DNA of 64,000 nt from Actinomadura luzonensis (GTDB taxonomy: Bacteria; Actinomycetota; Actinomycetes; Streptosporangiales; Streptosporangiaceae). This document shows positions 43,071 through 51,944 of this stretch, piece by piece (positions within the stretch are counted from its first letter, which is position 1; every line of letters starts with the position of its first letter). Where the stretch lies: assembly GCF_022664455.2 (NCBI RefSeq), contig NZ_JAKRKC020000001.1, forward strand, positions 6,081,001-6,145,000, given 5' to 3'. Below the pieces are notes generated by a model. The model had not been told where the DNA came from, ran no database searches, and saw only the letters and a program-made list of their open reading frames with translations. The position numbers were made by a program, and so were the translations under genes.

Positions 43071-43610
43071 TCAGGCGCCCAGGTCGCGCCGGACGGCGCT
43101 CCTGGCCCGGTGGAGCTGCGACTTCATCGCGGCCTCGCTCAGGCCGAGCCGCGCCGCGACCGTGCGGCCGGGGTGGCCCAGCACGTCCCGCATGATGAGG
43201 ACCCTGCGCTGGAGGTCCGGCAGGTCCCTGATCGCCTGCGCGACCAGGCCGGCCTCCAGCCGGCGCAACGCCTCCTCCTCGGCCGAGGCCGACTCCGGCT
43301 CGGCGCCGGTGGCGCCGGGGGCGTCGTGCGCTTCGAGCAGCAGCCGCGCGCGGCGCAGGCACTCGTTGCGGACGATCCGGAACATCCACGAGGCCAGCGC
43401 CCCGGTGGCGCGCAGCGAGCCGATCTTCCGGTAGAGGATGATCAGGGCCTCCTGCGCGGCGTCCTCGGCGTCCTGGGGCGACGCGCACAGGTGCGCCGCG
43501 AAACGCCGCACGTGGGAGTGGGCGCCGTGGACCACCGCGGCGATCGACTCCTGGTCGCCCGCCTGCGCGGCCTCGATGAGCCGGGCGCTCGCCCAGCCGC
43601 GCTCAGCCAC
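43071..43610 (-). CDS. ECF-type RNA polymerase sigma factor
   Basis: A 179-residue sigma-70 family factor. Region 2 spans about 25-95 (AAHLCASPQDAEDAAQEALIILYRKIGSLRATGALASWMFRIVRNECLRRAR), region 4 about 118-170 (AIRDLPDLQRRVLIMRDVLGHPGRTVAARLGLSEAAMKSQLHRARSAVRR). No anti-sigma gene is adjacent; the downstream neighbour is a peroxiredoxin-like gene. GTG 43610 starts the protein. A strong hairpin at 43694-43722 separates it from the lipid methyltransferase gene upstream. Confidence 0.9.
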   Translation of the reverse strand: MAERGWASARLIEAAQAGDQESIAAVVHGAHSHVRRFAAHLCASPQDAEDAAQEALIILYRKIGSLRATGALASWMFRIVRNECLRRARLLLEAHDAPGATGAEPESASAEEEALRRLEAGLVAQAIRDLPDLQRRVLIMRDVLGHPGRTVAARLGLSEAAMKSQLHRARSAVRRDLGA

Positions 43611-43693
43611 GTCCGCACCTCATCGCGTCTCCTTTCCCCGGACCGACCGTCCCCCATAAGAGGCGGCGAGGGCGGAAAAGGATTCGCGCTCGC

Positions 43694-43722
43694 GGGAGAG
43701 AGCCCGGGACGGGCTCTCTCCC
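43694..43722 (-). terminator. Strong hairpin after methyltransferase gene
   Basis: GGGAGAGAGCCCG (43694-43706) and CGGGCTCTCTCCC (43710-43722) form a perfect 13-bp stem with a 3-base loop, 8 bases after the stop of the methyltransferase gene. A short TTTT run follows about 15 bases on. It most likely ends the two-gene transcript. Confidence 0.7.
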
Positions 43723-43730
43723 TGCGGGGG

Positions 43731-44990
43731 TCAGGGCCAGTCGCGGGACGGGCGCAGCGGGACGCCGGAGCGGCCCTCCTGGTCGAGCTTGACGGCCAGC
43801 ACCTGGTGGAGCTGGACCTTGTTGCGCTCGAAGCCGACGATGCAGCCGGCCATGTAGAGCGCCCAGACGCGGGCGGTGCCCATGCCGACCTCCTGCACCG
43901 CGTCCGACCAGTTGGCGTCGAGGTTGTCGCACCAGTGGCGCAGGGTCTTGGCGTAGTGCTCGCGCAGGTTCTCCTCGTGGCGGATCTCGAAGCCGAGGTC
44001 CTCCATCTGGCGGATCAGCCAGCCCACCGACTCCAGCTCGCCGTCGGGGAAGACGTAGCGGTTGATGAAGCCGCCCTTGTTGAAGGTCTTCTCCTTGCCC
44101 GTCGGGCGGGTGATGCAGTGGTTGAGCAGCCGGCCGCCGGGCTTGAGCTTGCCGTACAGGAACTCGAAGTACGACGGCACGTTGTCCTTGCCGATGTGCT
44201 CGGTCAGGCCGATGGAGCTGACCGCGTCGAAGCCGGTCTCCCTGACGTCGCGGTAGTCCATGAAGCGCACCTCGGCGAGGTCCTGGAGACCCGCCTCGGC
44301 GATGGCCTTCTGGGCGTACTCGGCCTGCTGCTTGCTCAGCGTGACGCCGAGCGCCTTGACGCCGTAGTGCTTGGCGGCGTGCATGACCATGCCGCCCCAG
44401 CCGCAGCCGACGTCGAGCAGGCGCATGCCGGGCTTGAGCCCGAGCTTGCGCGCCACCAGGTCGAACTTGGTGTACTGGGCCTCCTCCAGCGACGAGCCCT
44501 CCTCCGGGAAGCAGGCGCACGTGTAGGCCATCGACGGCCCCAGCACCCACTCGTAGAACCGGTTGGAGACGTCGTAGTGGTGGTGGATCACCTCGGCGTC
44601 GCGCTGCTTGGCGTGCCGGGAGCCCAGCTTGGCCAGCATGCTCTGCCGCATCTCCTGCGGCGGCGGCGGGACGCGCATGAGCAGCGGCTTGACCCCCAGC
44701 GCCCGCACCGCGGCCAGTTTCTCCGCCGTGGTCAGGTCATTGGTGGTGATGTTCCACATCCGGTCGAGCAACGTGTACATGTCGCCGTGGATGTCGATGT
44801 GGCCGGAGATGTAGGCCCGGGCCAGGCCCAGCTCACCCGGGGCATGGGCGAGGTAGGCCACCGCGATCGGGGACTTGACCTCGATCGCGAGGTCGGCCCC
44901 GTCCGGCCCGGCCTTGCTGCCGTCATAGGCCATGAACGCGATGTTCGCGCTCGGGCCGACGATCTTTTCGAAGATGGTTGCGAGAGCCAT
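43731..44990 (-). CDS. SAM-dependent fatty acyl methyltransferase (CFA synthase / TmsB-BfaB-like)
   Basis: A 419-residue cyclopropane-fatty-acid-synthase-family enzyme. The SAM site is LLDVGCGWGGMVMHAAKHYG; HHHYDVSNRFYEWVLGPSMAYTCACF, near residue 170, contributes to the bicarbonate-binding and substrate site typical of CFA synthases. The partner upstream is an FAD oxidoreductase with only 4 bases between, a combination known from mycobacteria to make 10-methylstearic (tuberculostearic) acid, where the methyltransferase adds methylene to oleoyl phospholipid and the flavoprotein reduces it. The same role here is an inference from arrangement. Its GGGGAAGG ribosome binding site lies inside the end of the upstream gene. 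Confidence 0.85.
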   Translation of the reverse strand: MALATIFEKIVGPSANIAFMAYDGSKAGPDGADLAIEVKSPIAVAYLAHAPGELGLARAYISGHIDIHGDMYTLLDRMWNITTNDLTTAEKLAAVRALGVKPLLMRVPPPPQEMRQSMLAKLGSRHAKQRDAEVIHHHYDVSNRFYEWVLGPSMAYTCACFPEEGSSLEEAQYTKFDLVARKLGLKPGMRLLDVGCGWGGMVMHAAKHYGVKALGVTLSKQQAEYAQKAIAEAGLQDLAEVRFMDYRDVRETGFDAVSSIGLTEHIGKDNVPSYFEFLYGKLKPGGRLLNHCITRPTGKEKTFNKGGFINRYVFPDGELESVGWLIRQMEDLGFEIRHEENLREHYAKTLRHWCDNLDANWSDAVQEVGMGTARVWALYMAGCIVGFERNKVQLHQVLAVKLDQEGRSGVPLRPSRDWP

Positions 44991-44994
44991 CGAC

Positions 44995-46356
44995 TCACCT
45001 TCCCCGCACACACTTGTCGTACAGGTCCAGCAGGCGCCCGTTCGGGTCGTATGCCCGCTTGACCGGCCAGTAGGCGTCGCCGTTGTACAGCTGCCAGAAC
45101 TGCTCACGGGCGTAGAAGGACGTCGAGTAGAGCGACTTGTGGCCGTCGAGATCGTGCACCGCGTTCTCGATCAGCCGGTTGTAGTAACCGTCGAACTGCC
45201 CCCGTGGCAGCGGCACCATACCCCAGAAGCCGAAGTTGACGTACAGCCGCCCCGGCTCCAGGGGGTAGAGCGGCCAGCGCGAGCCCGCCCGCAGCGGGCA
45301 CATCCACACCGGGGTCATGCCGACCCGGTCGTGGAAGACCTCCAGGAACTCCGCGCCGCGCTCGACGGGCACCTCGACGTCCTGGATGACCGACTCGTGG
45401 ACCGGCTGGTCGCGCCAGCGGTCGACGCGGGCCGTCACGCCGTACCTGCGGTCGAGGGCGACCAGGCGGCGGTAGACGTCGGAGCGCATCCAGCGGCGCG
45501 GCATGAGCGAGCGCACGACGGGCTGCTGCACGCCGAAGGCCCGCGAGCACCAGAACCAGTCGGTGTCCCAGCGCCACAGGTAGTCGTGGATGGTCAGCCA
45601 GTCGCGGTTGCGCTGCCTGATCGACTGGTAGTAGATGCGCATGCCGGTGTAGTCGGAGACGTAGGGCGCGCGCTCGGCGAAGCGGCCGAGCGTGATGTAC
45701 ATCTCGCCGGGCTCGAAGAAGACGCCGTCCACGAAGTCGACGGGCTCGCCGTCGTGGACCATGCTCTCGCAGATCTCCTGCATGGCCAGCATGCACTTGG
45801 CGGCGTCGGTGAACTTGACGTGCGTGAGGTGCACGTACGGCTGGACCTTGCGGAGCTTGATCCTGATGCGCAGGGCGTAGCCGAGCGTGCCGTAGGAGTT
45901 GGGGAAGGCCTGGAACAGGTCGCGGTGCTCGTTGTCGGCGCGCGCCACGATCACCCGGCCGTCGCCGGTGAGGATCTCCAGCTCCTCGACCGACTCGTGC
46001 GGGAGCCCGTCGCGGAAGCTCGTGGACTCGATGCCGAGGCCGGTCACGGCGCCGCCGAGCGTGATGGTCTTGAGCTGCGGCACGACGTACGGCATCAGGC
46101 CGTGGGGCAGGGTGGCCTCGACCAGGTGCTCGTACGTGGTCATGCCCTGGACCTCGGCCGTCATGGTCTCGGGGTCCACGCTGATGACCTCGTCGAGGTC
46201 TCTGGCCGACAGCTTGGCGGTGCGGCCCTGGTCGCGGAACCTGAAGAGGTTCGACGTCGACTTGGCCAGCCGCGGCGCGGCTCCGCCGGGGATCTCGGCG
46301 TACGACTGCCGGATCTGCTCTACTGCCCGTCGGTGTGTCGACATCGTCGTCGTCAC
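44995..46356 (-). CDS. FAD-binding oxidoreductase (TmsA/BfaA-like)
   Basis: A 453-residue flavoprotein of the PP-loop (FAD_binding_4) fold. SNLFRFRDQGRTAKLSARDLDEVISVDPET starts the FAD domain; LKTITLGGAVTGLGIESTSFRDGLPHESVEELEILTGDGRV carries the flavin-binding loop; the C-terminal part is Trp- and Tyr-rich and shaped like other members. It is the proposed reductase of the 10-methyl fatty acid pair with the adjacent methyltransferase. GTG 46356 was chosen with GGGGG upstream; an in-frame ATG follows four codons later. A promoter is likely between 46357 and 46470. Confidence 0.82.
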   Translation of the reverse strand: MTTTMSTHRRAVEQIRQSYAEIPGGAAPRLAKSTSNLFRFRDQGRTAKLSARDLDEVISVDPETMTAEVQGMTTYEHLVEATLPHGLMPYVVPQLKTITLGGAVTGLGIESTSFRDGLPHESVEELEILTGDGRVIVARADNEHRDLFQAFPNSYGTLGYALRIRIKLRKVQPYVHLTHVKFTDAAKCMLAMQEICESMVHDGEPVDFVDGVFFEPGEMYITLGRFAERAPYVSDYTGMRIYYQSIRQRNRDWLTIHDYLWRWDTDWFWCSRAFGVQQPVVRSLMPRRWMRSDVYRRLVALDRRYGVTARVDRWRDQPVHESVIQDVEVPVERGAEFLEVFHDRVGMTPVWMCPLRAGSRWPLYPLEPGRLYVNFGFWGMVPLPRGQFDGYYNRLIENAVHDLDGHKSLYSTSFYAREQFWQLYNGDAYWPVKRAYDPNGRLLDLYDKCVRGR

Positions 46357-46474
46357 CAAAGCACCCCCTTGAGCTGGTAGAGATCGTCCGTAAGACCGTA
46401 TCTCCCGGGCGCTCACCGGACCAGACCGGGGTCGTTAAAGACACGAAAACTGTTCATCGTGCCAGGTGAATCCA

Positions 46475-47458
46475 CTATTGGGTAGGTGTTCCGGTAAATC
46501 TCCTGTGTACGGCGGGCGGGAGACCGTTCACGACGCCGTGCACCTCGCGGCCCTCGACGGCGGCGAGCAGGTTGTCCACCGTGGCGGCCAGCAGGCGGCC
46601 GCTGGCCTCCGGGGTGACGCCGGCGACATGCGGGCTGAGCAGCACGTTGGGCAGCTCACGCAGGGGGTCGTCGGCGGCCGGCGGCTCGGTCTCGAAGACG
46701 TCGAGCGCGGCTCCGCCCAGGTGTCTCCCGCGCAGCGCCCGCACCAGAGCCTCCTGGTCGACCACCCCGCCGCGGGCCGCATTAATCAGTAAAGCGCCGG
46801 CCTTCATACGGGCCGGATCGACGAGGTTCCTGGTCTGCTCGGACAGCGCGATGACGACGACGAGGACGTCGCTCTCCGCCATGAGCGCGCCCAGGTCCCG
46901 GAAGGCGGGGTCGGCGCGCGGGGTGCGGGTCCAGAACGACACCTCGCAGCCGAGGCCGCGGAACAGCTCGGCGCAGGCCGTGCCGATCGGGCCCCAGCCG
47001 ACCACGCCGACCCGCCGGCCGCGCAGCTCGTACGGCTGCAGGCTCTGCTGCGGCCACTCCCCGGCCCGCACCGCGGCGTCGCCCGCGACGAGCCTGCGCG
47101 CCAGCGCCAGCGCGGCGGCCAGGCACCACTCGGAGACGGCGACGGCGCTGACGCCGGGCGTGTTGGCGAGGGGCACGCCGGCCGCCGCCAGCGCGTCGAG
47201 GTCATGGCCGTCCACGCCGACCGACGGCTGCTGCACGAAGGCCAGGCGGGGCGCGGCGGCGACCGCGGCGGCGTCGAGGACGAGCGTCCCCGTCCAGTCG
47301 CCGAGCACGATCTCGGCCTCCGGCAGCTCCGCCAGCAGGGCGTCGCGGTCGCGGGAGGCGGGCACGCGCACCTCCACCCGGTCGCCGAGCGGGGCGAGCA
47401 GGCGGCGGAGCAGCGTCTCGGGCAGCGGCGGGAGAGCGAGCAGGCTCCAGGGGCTCAT
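46475..47458 (-). CDS. D-2-hydroxyacid dehydrogenase
   Basis: A 327-residue NAD(P)-dependent oxidoreductase. The Rossmann loop is VGWGPIGTACAELF (154-159); catalytic R229 in INAARGG, E258 in FETEP and H277 in SPHVAG are all in place. It interconverts a 2-hydroxyacid and a 2-oxoacid; the substrate is not defined. Its ATG overlaps the stop of the kinase frame in an ATGA, which suggests translational coupling and possibly regulation in the same transcript. The C-terminus (VHRRFTGTPTQ) is slightly longer than usual. Confidence 0.87.
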   Translation of the reverse strand: MSPWSLLALPPLPETLLRRLLAPLGDRVEVRVPASRDRDALLAELPEAEIVLGDWTGTLVLDAAAVAAAPRLAFVQQPSVGVDGHDLDALAAAGVPLANTPGVSAVAVSEWCLAAALALARRLVAGDAAVRAGEWPQQSLQPYELRGRRVGVVGWGPIGTACAELFRGLGCEVSFWTRTPRADPAFRDLGALMAESDVLVVVIALSEQTRNLVDPARMKAGALLINAARGGVVDQEALVRALRGRHLGGAALDVFETEPPAADDPLRELPNVLLSPHVAGVTPEASGRLLAATVDNLLAAVEGREVHGVVNGLPPAVHRRFTGTPTQ

Positions 47459-48994
47459 GCCCCCACAGTAAAGCTGTTGATCACGCGTCGCATAAGACCC
47501 CGGCTGCGCGGCCACTGCCGCTCGGCGACCGTCCAGGACAGCACGTAGGCGGTGTCGCCGGCGATCACCGCGCGGCGCAGCTCGCGGTAGCGGGCGCCGG
47601 GCCTGACCCAGGGCGCGCCGCCCTCGGCGCCCGCCGTCCAGGTCAGCTCCCACTCCAGCGTCCTGACGCCCTGGTGGACGACCGTGCGGCGGCCCCGGGT
47701 GACGACGTCCTCGGCGCTCTGGCGCAGCTCGTCGAGGGTGGTGACCATGAGGTCGGCGGGGTCGGTGTCGCTGTAGACGGCCTGGACGCCGACGTGCGCG
47801 CCGCCGTCGCGGCGCGTCCACTCGGTGTACGACTCCTGCCGCGCCCCCCGCCAGCCGACCGGCCGCAGGATCGACCAGCCGTCGGGCGAGCGCCAGACCC
47901 GCACCAGCGGCGCGGCCGCCCGCGTCACGCTGGGCGTCGGCGTGGCGGCCGCCGGGGTGGGGTGGCGCTGGGCGCCGCGGCGGGGTGAGCGGCGCGGTCG
48001 CCGCGGCGGGCGCGGCGCTGGCGCGCGGCGCGCCCTCGGCGGGCGTGGCGAACCTGAAGTAGCCGAACGCCCCGGCCCCGATCACCACGACGGCCGCCGT
48101 GGCCGCCGCCAGCAGGGCCCGCCCGCGGCCGCGCCGCCTCGGCTGGGGCTCGTCGAGCTCGTCGTAGGCGGGACGGGTGGCGGCGAGGCCGGCCAGCAGC
48201 CGGTCGGCCTCCTCGGCGCTCAGCCGGTCCTCGGGCTCCTTCCGCAGCAGCCCGCGCAGCACCGGGTGCATGGCGGGCGGGATGCGCCGGTAGTCGGGCT
48301 CCTCGTTGAGCAGCGCGTTGAGGGTGGCCATGGGCTCGCCCCGCTCGAACGGCGAGCGTCCCACCAGGCACGCGTACAGGGTGGCGCCCAGCGACCACAG
48401 GTCGGAGGCCGGCCCGGCGGCGTCGGCGCGCACCCGTTCGGGGGCGAGGAAGCTGGGCGAGCCGGTGACCATGCCGGTGCGGGTGAGCGAGGCGTCGCCC
48501 TCGACCGTGGCGATGCCGAAGTCGGTGAGCACCGCGCGGCCGTCGTCGGTCATGAGGATGTTGCTCGGCTTGACGTCGCGGTGCAGGATCCCGGCCTCGT
48601 GGGCGGCGCGCAGCGCGGACAGCACCTGCCGGCCGACGTCGGCGGCCTCGCGGATGGGCAGCGCGCCCGAGGTGAGCACGACCTGCTCGACCGTGGGGCA
48701 GCTCAGCAGCTCCATGACGATCCAGGGGCGGCCGTCCGCCTCGACGACGTCGTAGACGGCGACGACGCCGGGGTGGTTGAGCTTGGCGGCGGTGCGGGCC
48801 TCGCGGACGGTGCGCATGAGCTGGCGTTCCTGGTCGCCGGCCGACAGCCCGTCGGGCAGGACCACTTCCTTGATGGCGACCTGGCGGTGGAGCAGCGTGT
48901 CGCGGCCTTCCCAGACCACGCCCATTCCCCCGCGGCCCAGCTCGCGCACTAACTCGTAGCGCCCTGCGATGAGCCGGTTGTTTTCCGAAACCAT
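47455..48994 (-). pseudogene. Serine/threonine protein kinase with frameshift before the extracellular domain
   Basis: The N-terminal 270 residues are a complete Hanks-type kinase: ELGRGGMGVVWEG loop, K42, HRDVKPSN with catalytic D140, DFG at 158-160 and an APE motif. A transmembrane helix follows (ALLAAATAAVVVIGAGAFGYF). After about residue 355 the frame turns to Arg/Pro nonsense, while another frame encodes a well-behaved 157-residue C-terminal sensor domain ending INSFTVGA at 47455. One base too many in the C-rich run at about 47945-48000 explains this. ATG 48994 has AGGGGA. The stop overlaps the hydroxyacid dehydrogenase start. It may be intact in reality. Confidence 0.8.
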
Positions 48995-49113
48995 GTCCGT
49001 CCCCTGTAGAACACCACGAACAGTGGGCAAGTTTCCCATACCTGATGGGGCCTGCGAGGGATGCTCGCGAAGGCCGCTTGCACGAGATCACCGAATGTTG
49101 TTCTACTGTCGGT

Positions 49114-50235
49114 ATGACTGAAGACCGTCGCGGCCCGCTGGCCGGTGTGCGCGTGCTGGAGCTCGCCGGGCTGGCCCCGGGGCCGTTCGCCGGGATGATG
49201 CTCGCCGACCACGGCGCCGACGTGCTGCGCGTCGACCGCGTCAAGGCGGTCTCCGACCGGCCCCGCACCGATGTCATGGACCGGGGCAAGCACACGATCG
49301 GCCTCGACCTGAAGGCGCCGGAGGGCGTGGCGGCGTTCAAGGAGCTGGCGCGGCACGCCGACGTCGTCATCGAGGTGTTCCGGCCGGGCGTGGCCGAACG
49401 GCTCGGCATCGGCCCCGACGACCTGCACGCCGTCAACGAGCGGCTGGTCTACGGCCGCATGACCGGCTGGGGCCAGGACGGCCCGCTCGCGCCGACCGCC
49501 GGGCACGACATCGACTACATCGCGATCTCCGGCGTGCTGTCGCTGCTCGGCCGCGAGGACGGCAAGCCCACCCCGCCGATCAACATCCTCGGCGACTTCG
49601 CCGGCGGCGGCCTCATGCTCGCCTACGGGGTGCTGCTGGCGCTGTTCGAGCGCGAGCGCACCGGCCGGGGCCGGGTGATCGACGCGGCCATGGTGGACGG
49701 CGCCGCCGTGTTGTTCTCGATGTTCTACCAGGGCGTGCAGAGCGGCTTCTGGGGCCCGCGCGGCACCAACCTGCTCGACACCGGCGCGCCCCAGTACGAC
49801 ACCTACGAGACGGCCGACGGCGGCTACCTCGCCGTGGGGTCGCTGGAGCCGCAGTTCTGGGCGGCCATGGTCGGCCTGATGGGCCTGACCGACCTGCCCG
49901 ACCGTGACGACCGCGCGCAGTGGCCCGCGCTGCGCGAGCGCCTGGCCGCCGAGTTCAGGAAGCGCACCAGGGCCGAGTGGGAGGAGCTGTTCGACGGCTC
50001 GGACGCGTGCGTGTCGCCCGTCCTGTCCGTCACGGAGGCCGCCGCCCACCCGCACAATGTCGCGCGGGGCACGTTCACCGAGGTCGGGGACGTCGTCCAG
50101 CCCCGGCCCGCGCCCCGCCTGCTCGGCGTGCCCGCCCAGGACCTCTCCCCCGCCACCCGCCTGACGGACCTGTCCGGCTGGGGTCTCACGCGGGAGGAGG
50201 CGGACAAGCTGCGAAGCCAAGGGGTACTCGCATGA
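49114..50235 (+). CDS. CaiB/BaiF CoA-transferase family, alpha-methylacyl-CoA racemase-like
   Basis: A 373-residue family III CoA transferase or racemase. GVRVLELAGLAPGPFAGMMLADHGADVLRVDR is the family start. H131 in AGHDIDYIA and D161 in GDFAGGG match the catalytic His and Asp of mycobacterial alpha-methylacyl-CoA racemase, with the same 30-residue spacing. It would epimerise 2-methyl-branched acyl-CoA, for example steroid side chains or methyl-branched lipids. Its stop overlaps the start of a P450 in an ATGA, so the two are translated together. A TACTGT -10 sits 5 bases before the ATG, so the start may be leaderless. Confidence 0.88.
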   Translation: MTEDRRGPLAGVRVLELAGLAPGPFAGMMLADHGADVLRVDRVKAVSDRPRTDVMDRGKHTIGLDLKAPEGVAAFKELARHADVVIEVFRPGVAERLGIGPDDLHAVNERLVYGRMTGWGQDGPLAPTAGHDIDYIAISGVLSLLGREDGKPTPPINILGDFAGGGLMLAYGVLLALFERERTGRGRVIDAAMVDGAAVLFSMFYQGVQSGFWGPRGTNLLDTGAPQYDTYETADGGYLAVGSLEPQFWAAMVGLMGLTDLPDRDDRAQWPALRERLAAEFRKRTRAEWEELFDGSDACVSPVLSVTEAAAHPHNVARGTFTEVGDVVQPRPAPRLLGVPAQDLSPATRLTDLSGWGLTREEADKLRSQGVLA

Positions 50236-51386
50236 TCATCGACTTGCTCGACGGCGACCTGTACGCCGGGGACCCCGGACCGGTCTACGCCTGGCTGCGC
50301 GAGCACGCCCCCGCCTACCACGACGAGGCCAACGGCCTGTGGGGCCTGTCGCGCCACGCCGACATCTCCGCCGTCGAGCGCGACCCCCGGCTCTGGACGA
50401 GCACCGGCGGCTACCGCCCGCAGCTCCCGTCCGACCCGTCCATGATCGGCATGGACGACCCCGAGCACGCCGCCCGCCGCCGCCTGGTTCACCGCCGCTT
50501 CACCCCGCGCCACGTCCGCGACGCCTACGCCGGCCGGGTCCGCGAGGTCGTCGCCGACCAGCTCGACCGGGCCCTGGACAAGGGCGTCGTGGACGCGGTG
50601 GCCGAGCTGGCGGCCCCGCTGCCGGCCCGGATGATCGGCTGGCTGCTCGGCTTCCCCGACGAGGAGTGGCCGCGGCTCAAGCACTGGTCGGAGACGACCA
50701 TCGTGGCGGGCGGCGGCCTGCGCTACGTCACCCACGAGGCCGCCGTCGCGGCCGGCGAGTACGCCACGGCGGTGCTGGAGCTGGCCGCCGAGCGCCGCGC
50801 CCGCCCCCGCGACGACCTGCTGTCGCTGTGGTGCGCCAGCCCCGGCTACGACGACGAGCACCTGGCCAACGAGGCCCTGCTGCTGCTCGACGGCGGCGCC
50901 GAGACCACCAGGACGGTGATCGCGACGGCCTTGGACGCGCTGATCCGCCATCCGGAGCAGTGGCGGCTGCTGCGCGCCGAGCCGGGCCTGATGGAGGGCG
51001 CGGTGGAGGAGTTCGTCCGGTGGACCACGCCCGTGCTCAACATGTGCCGGGCCGCCACCCGCGACACCACCCTGCACGGGCAGGCGATCCCCGCGGGCGG
51101 GCAGGTGCTGCTCATGTACGGCTCCGCCAACCGGGACCCGGCGGTGTTCGCCGCCCCGGACGCCTTCGACGTGACCCGGAGGCCCGGCGGGCACATCGCC
51201 TTCGGCCTCGGCACGCACTTCTGCCTCGGCGCCGCGCTGGCCCGGCTGGAGCTGCGGATCTTCTTCGAGGAGTGGGTGGCGCGGGTGCGCGAGGCGGCCT
51301 GGGCCGACGAGCGCGGGCCGCGCATCCTGCCGAACGCCTTCGTCAGGGGCGTCACCTCGTTCCCGATCGAGCTGCGCCCCTGGTGA
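50232..51386 (+). CDS. Cytochrome P450 coupled to a racemase
   Basis: A 384-residue P450. The heme ligand is C331 in FGLGTHFCLGAALAR; the I-helix reads LDGGAETTRT; the ExxR is in EEFVRWTTP. It is shorter and more distant than the two clustered paralogues. The ATG overlaps the stop of the alpha-methylacyl-CoA racemase gene in an ATGA. The pairing suggests oxidation of a methyl-branched acyl or steroid side chain, consistent with the other P450s in this window, but the substrate is not known. Confidence 0.85.
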   Translation: MIIDLLDGDLYAGDPGPVYAWLREHAPAYHDEANGLWGLSRHADISAVERDPRLWTSTGGYRPQLPSDPSMIGMDDPEHAARRRLVHRRFTPRHVRDAYAGRVREVVADQLDRALDKGVVDAVAELAAPLPARMIGWLLGFPDEEWPRLKHWSETTIVAGGGLRYVTHEAAVAAGEYATAVLELAAERRARPRDDLLSLWCASPGYDDEHLANEALLLLDGGAETTRTVIATALDALIRHPEQWRLLRAEPGLMEGAVEEFVRWTTPVLNMCRAATRDTTLHGQAIPAGGQVLLMYGSANRDPAVFAAPDAFDVTRRPGGHIAFGLGTHFCLGAALARLELRIFFEEWVARVREAAWADERGPRILPNAFVRGVTSFPIELRPW

Positions 51387-51393
51387 AGGGCTC

Positions 51394-51846
51394 CTAGATC
51401 GCCAGGTAGAGGTCCACGCCGCCGGGGTGGTGCACCTCGACGTCGGTGGTGAACGCGCGCGCCGGGACGCCGCCCGCCTCGGTGTGCTTCCACACCTGCT
51501 GCCACGCCTCCACCAGCGCCTGCGGCAACTGGCCGCGCGCCTCGACGAGCAGCGCCTGGCCGCCCGGCACCCGGACGGACACCATGCCCTCGGGCAGCCG
51601 CGGCGCGGTGCGCACCCCGACGCCGACGATCTGCGTGTAGGCCCCGTGGTGGTCGCTCTCGTAGTCGGTGAGCACCGCGTACAGGTTCTCGTCCAGCCGG
51701 CCCGGCACGTGCGCGAAGGCGCCTGGAGCGCCCGCGCGCTGCCACAACGCGGGCAGTTTGGCGCGCGCCGGGTCCATCTCGTCGGCGTTGCTGGTGCGCA
51801 CCACCCAGCCGACCACGATCAGCTCGCCCCGTTCGGTGACGTTCAC
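51394..51846 (-). CDS. GyrI-like effector-binding domain protein
   Basis: A 150-residue protein with a SHOCT-free, two-repeat beta-alpha fold. LPALWQRAGAPGAFAHVPGRLDENLYAVLTDYESDHHGAYTQIVGVGV and the later MVSVRVPGGQALLVEARG match the GyrI-like small-molecule-binding domain, found in AraC regulators and as stand-alone proteins. It has no DNA-binding domain. GTG 51846 follows GGGAGGGG. Role unknown; it may bind a hydrophobic metabolite. It is convergent with the P450 and divergent from guaB1. Confidence 0.75.
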   Translation of the reverse strand: MNVTERGELIVVGWVVRTSNADEMDPARAKLPALWQRAGAPGAFAHVPGRLDENLYAVLTDYESDHHGAYTQIVGVGVRTAPRLPEGMVSVRVPGGQALLVEARGQLPQALVEAWQQVWKHTEAGGVPARAFTTDVEVHHPGGVDLYLAI

Positions 51847-51911
51847 GAGACCCCTCCCTCTCGCAAAAGTGTCCGCGCCGATCATAAGGCCCCGCGAATG
51901 GGGAAATCCCA

Positions 51912-51936
51912 TGGTGATGCTGTCACCACATAAGAT
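51912..51936 (+). promoter_or_regulatory. guaB1 promoter: inverted repeat and -10 hexamer
   Basis: TGGTGATGCTGTCACCA (51912-51928) is a perfect inverted repeat with 6-bp arms around five bases. It lies just before TAAGAT at 51931-51936, a good -10 hexamer. A GTG follows at 51945, about where transcription should begin, so the repeat could be the operator of a repressor of a leaderless gene. Confidence 0.55.
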
Positions 51937-51944
51937 GGATGAAC

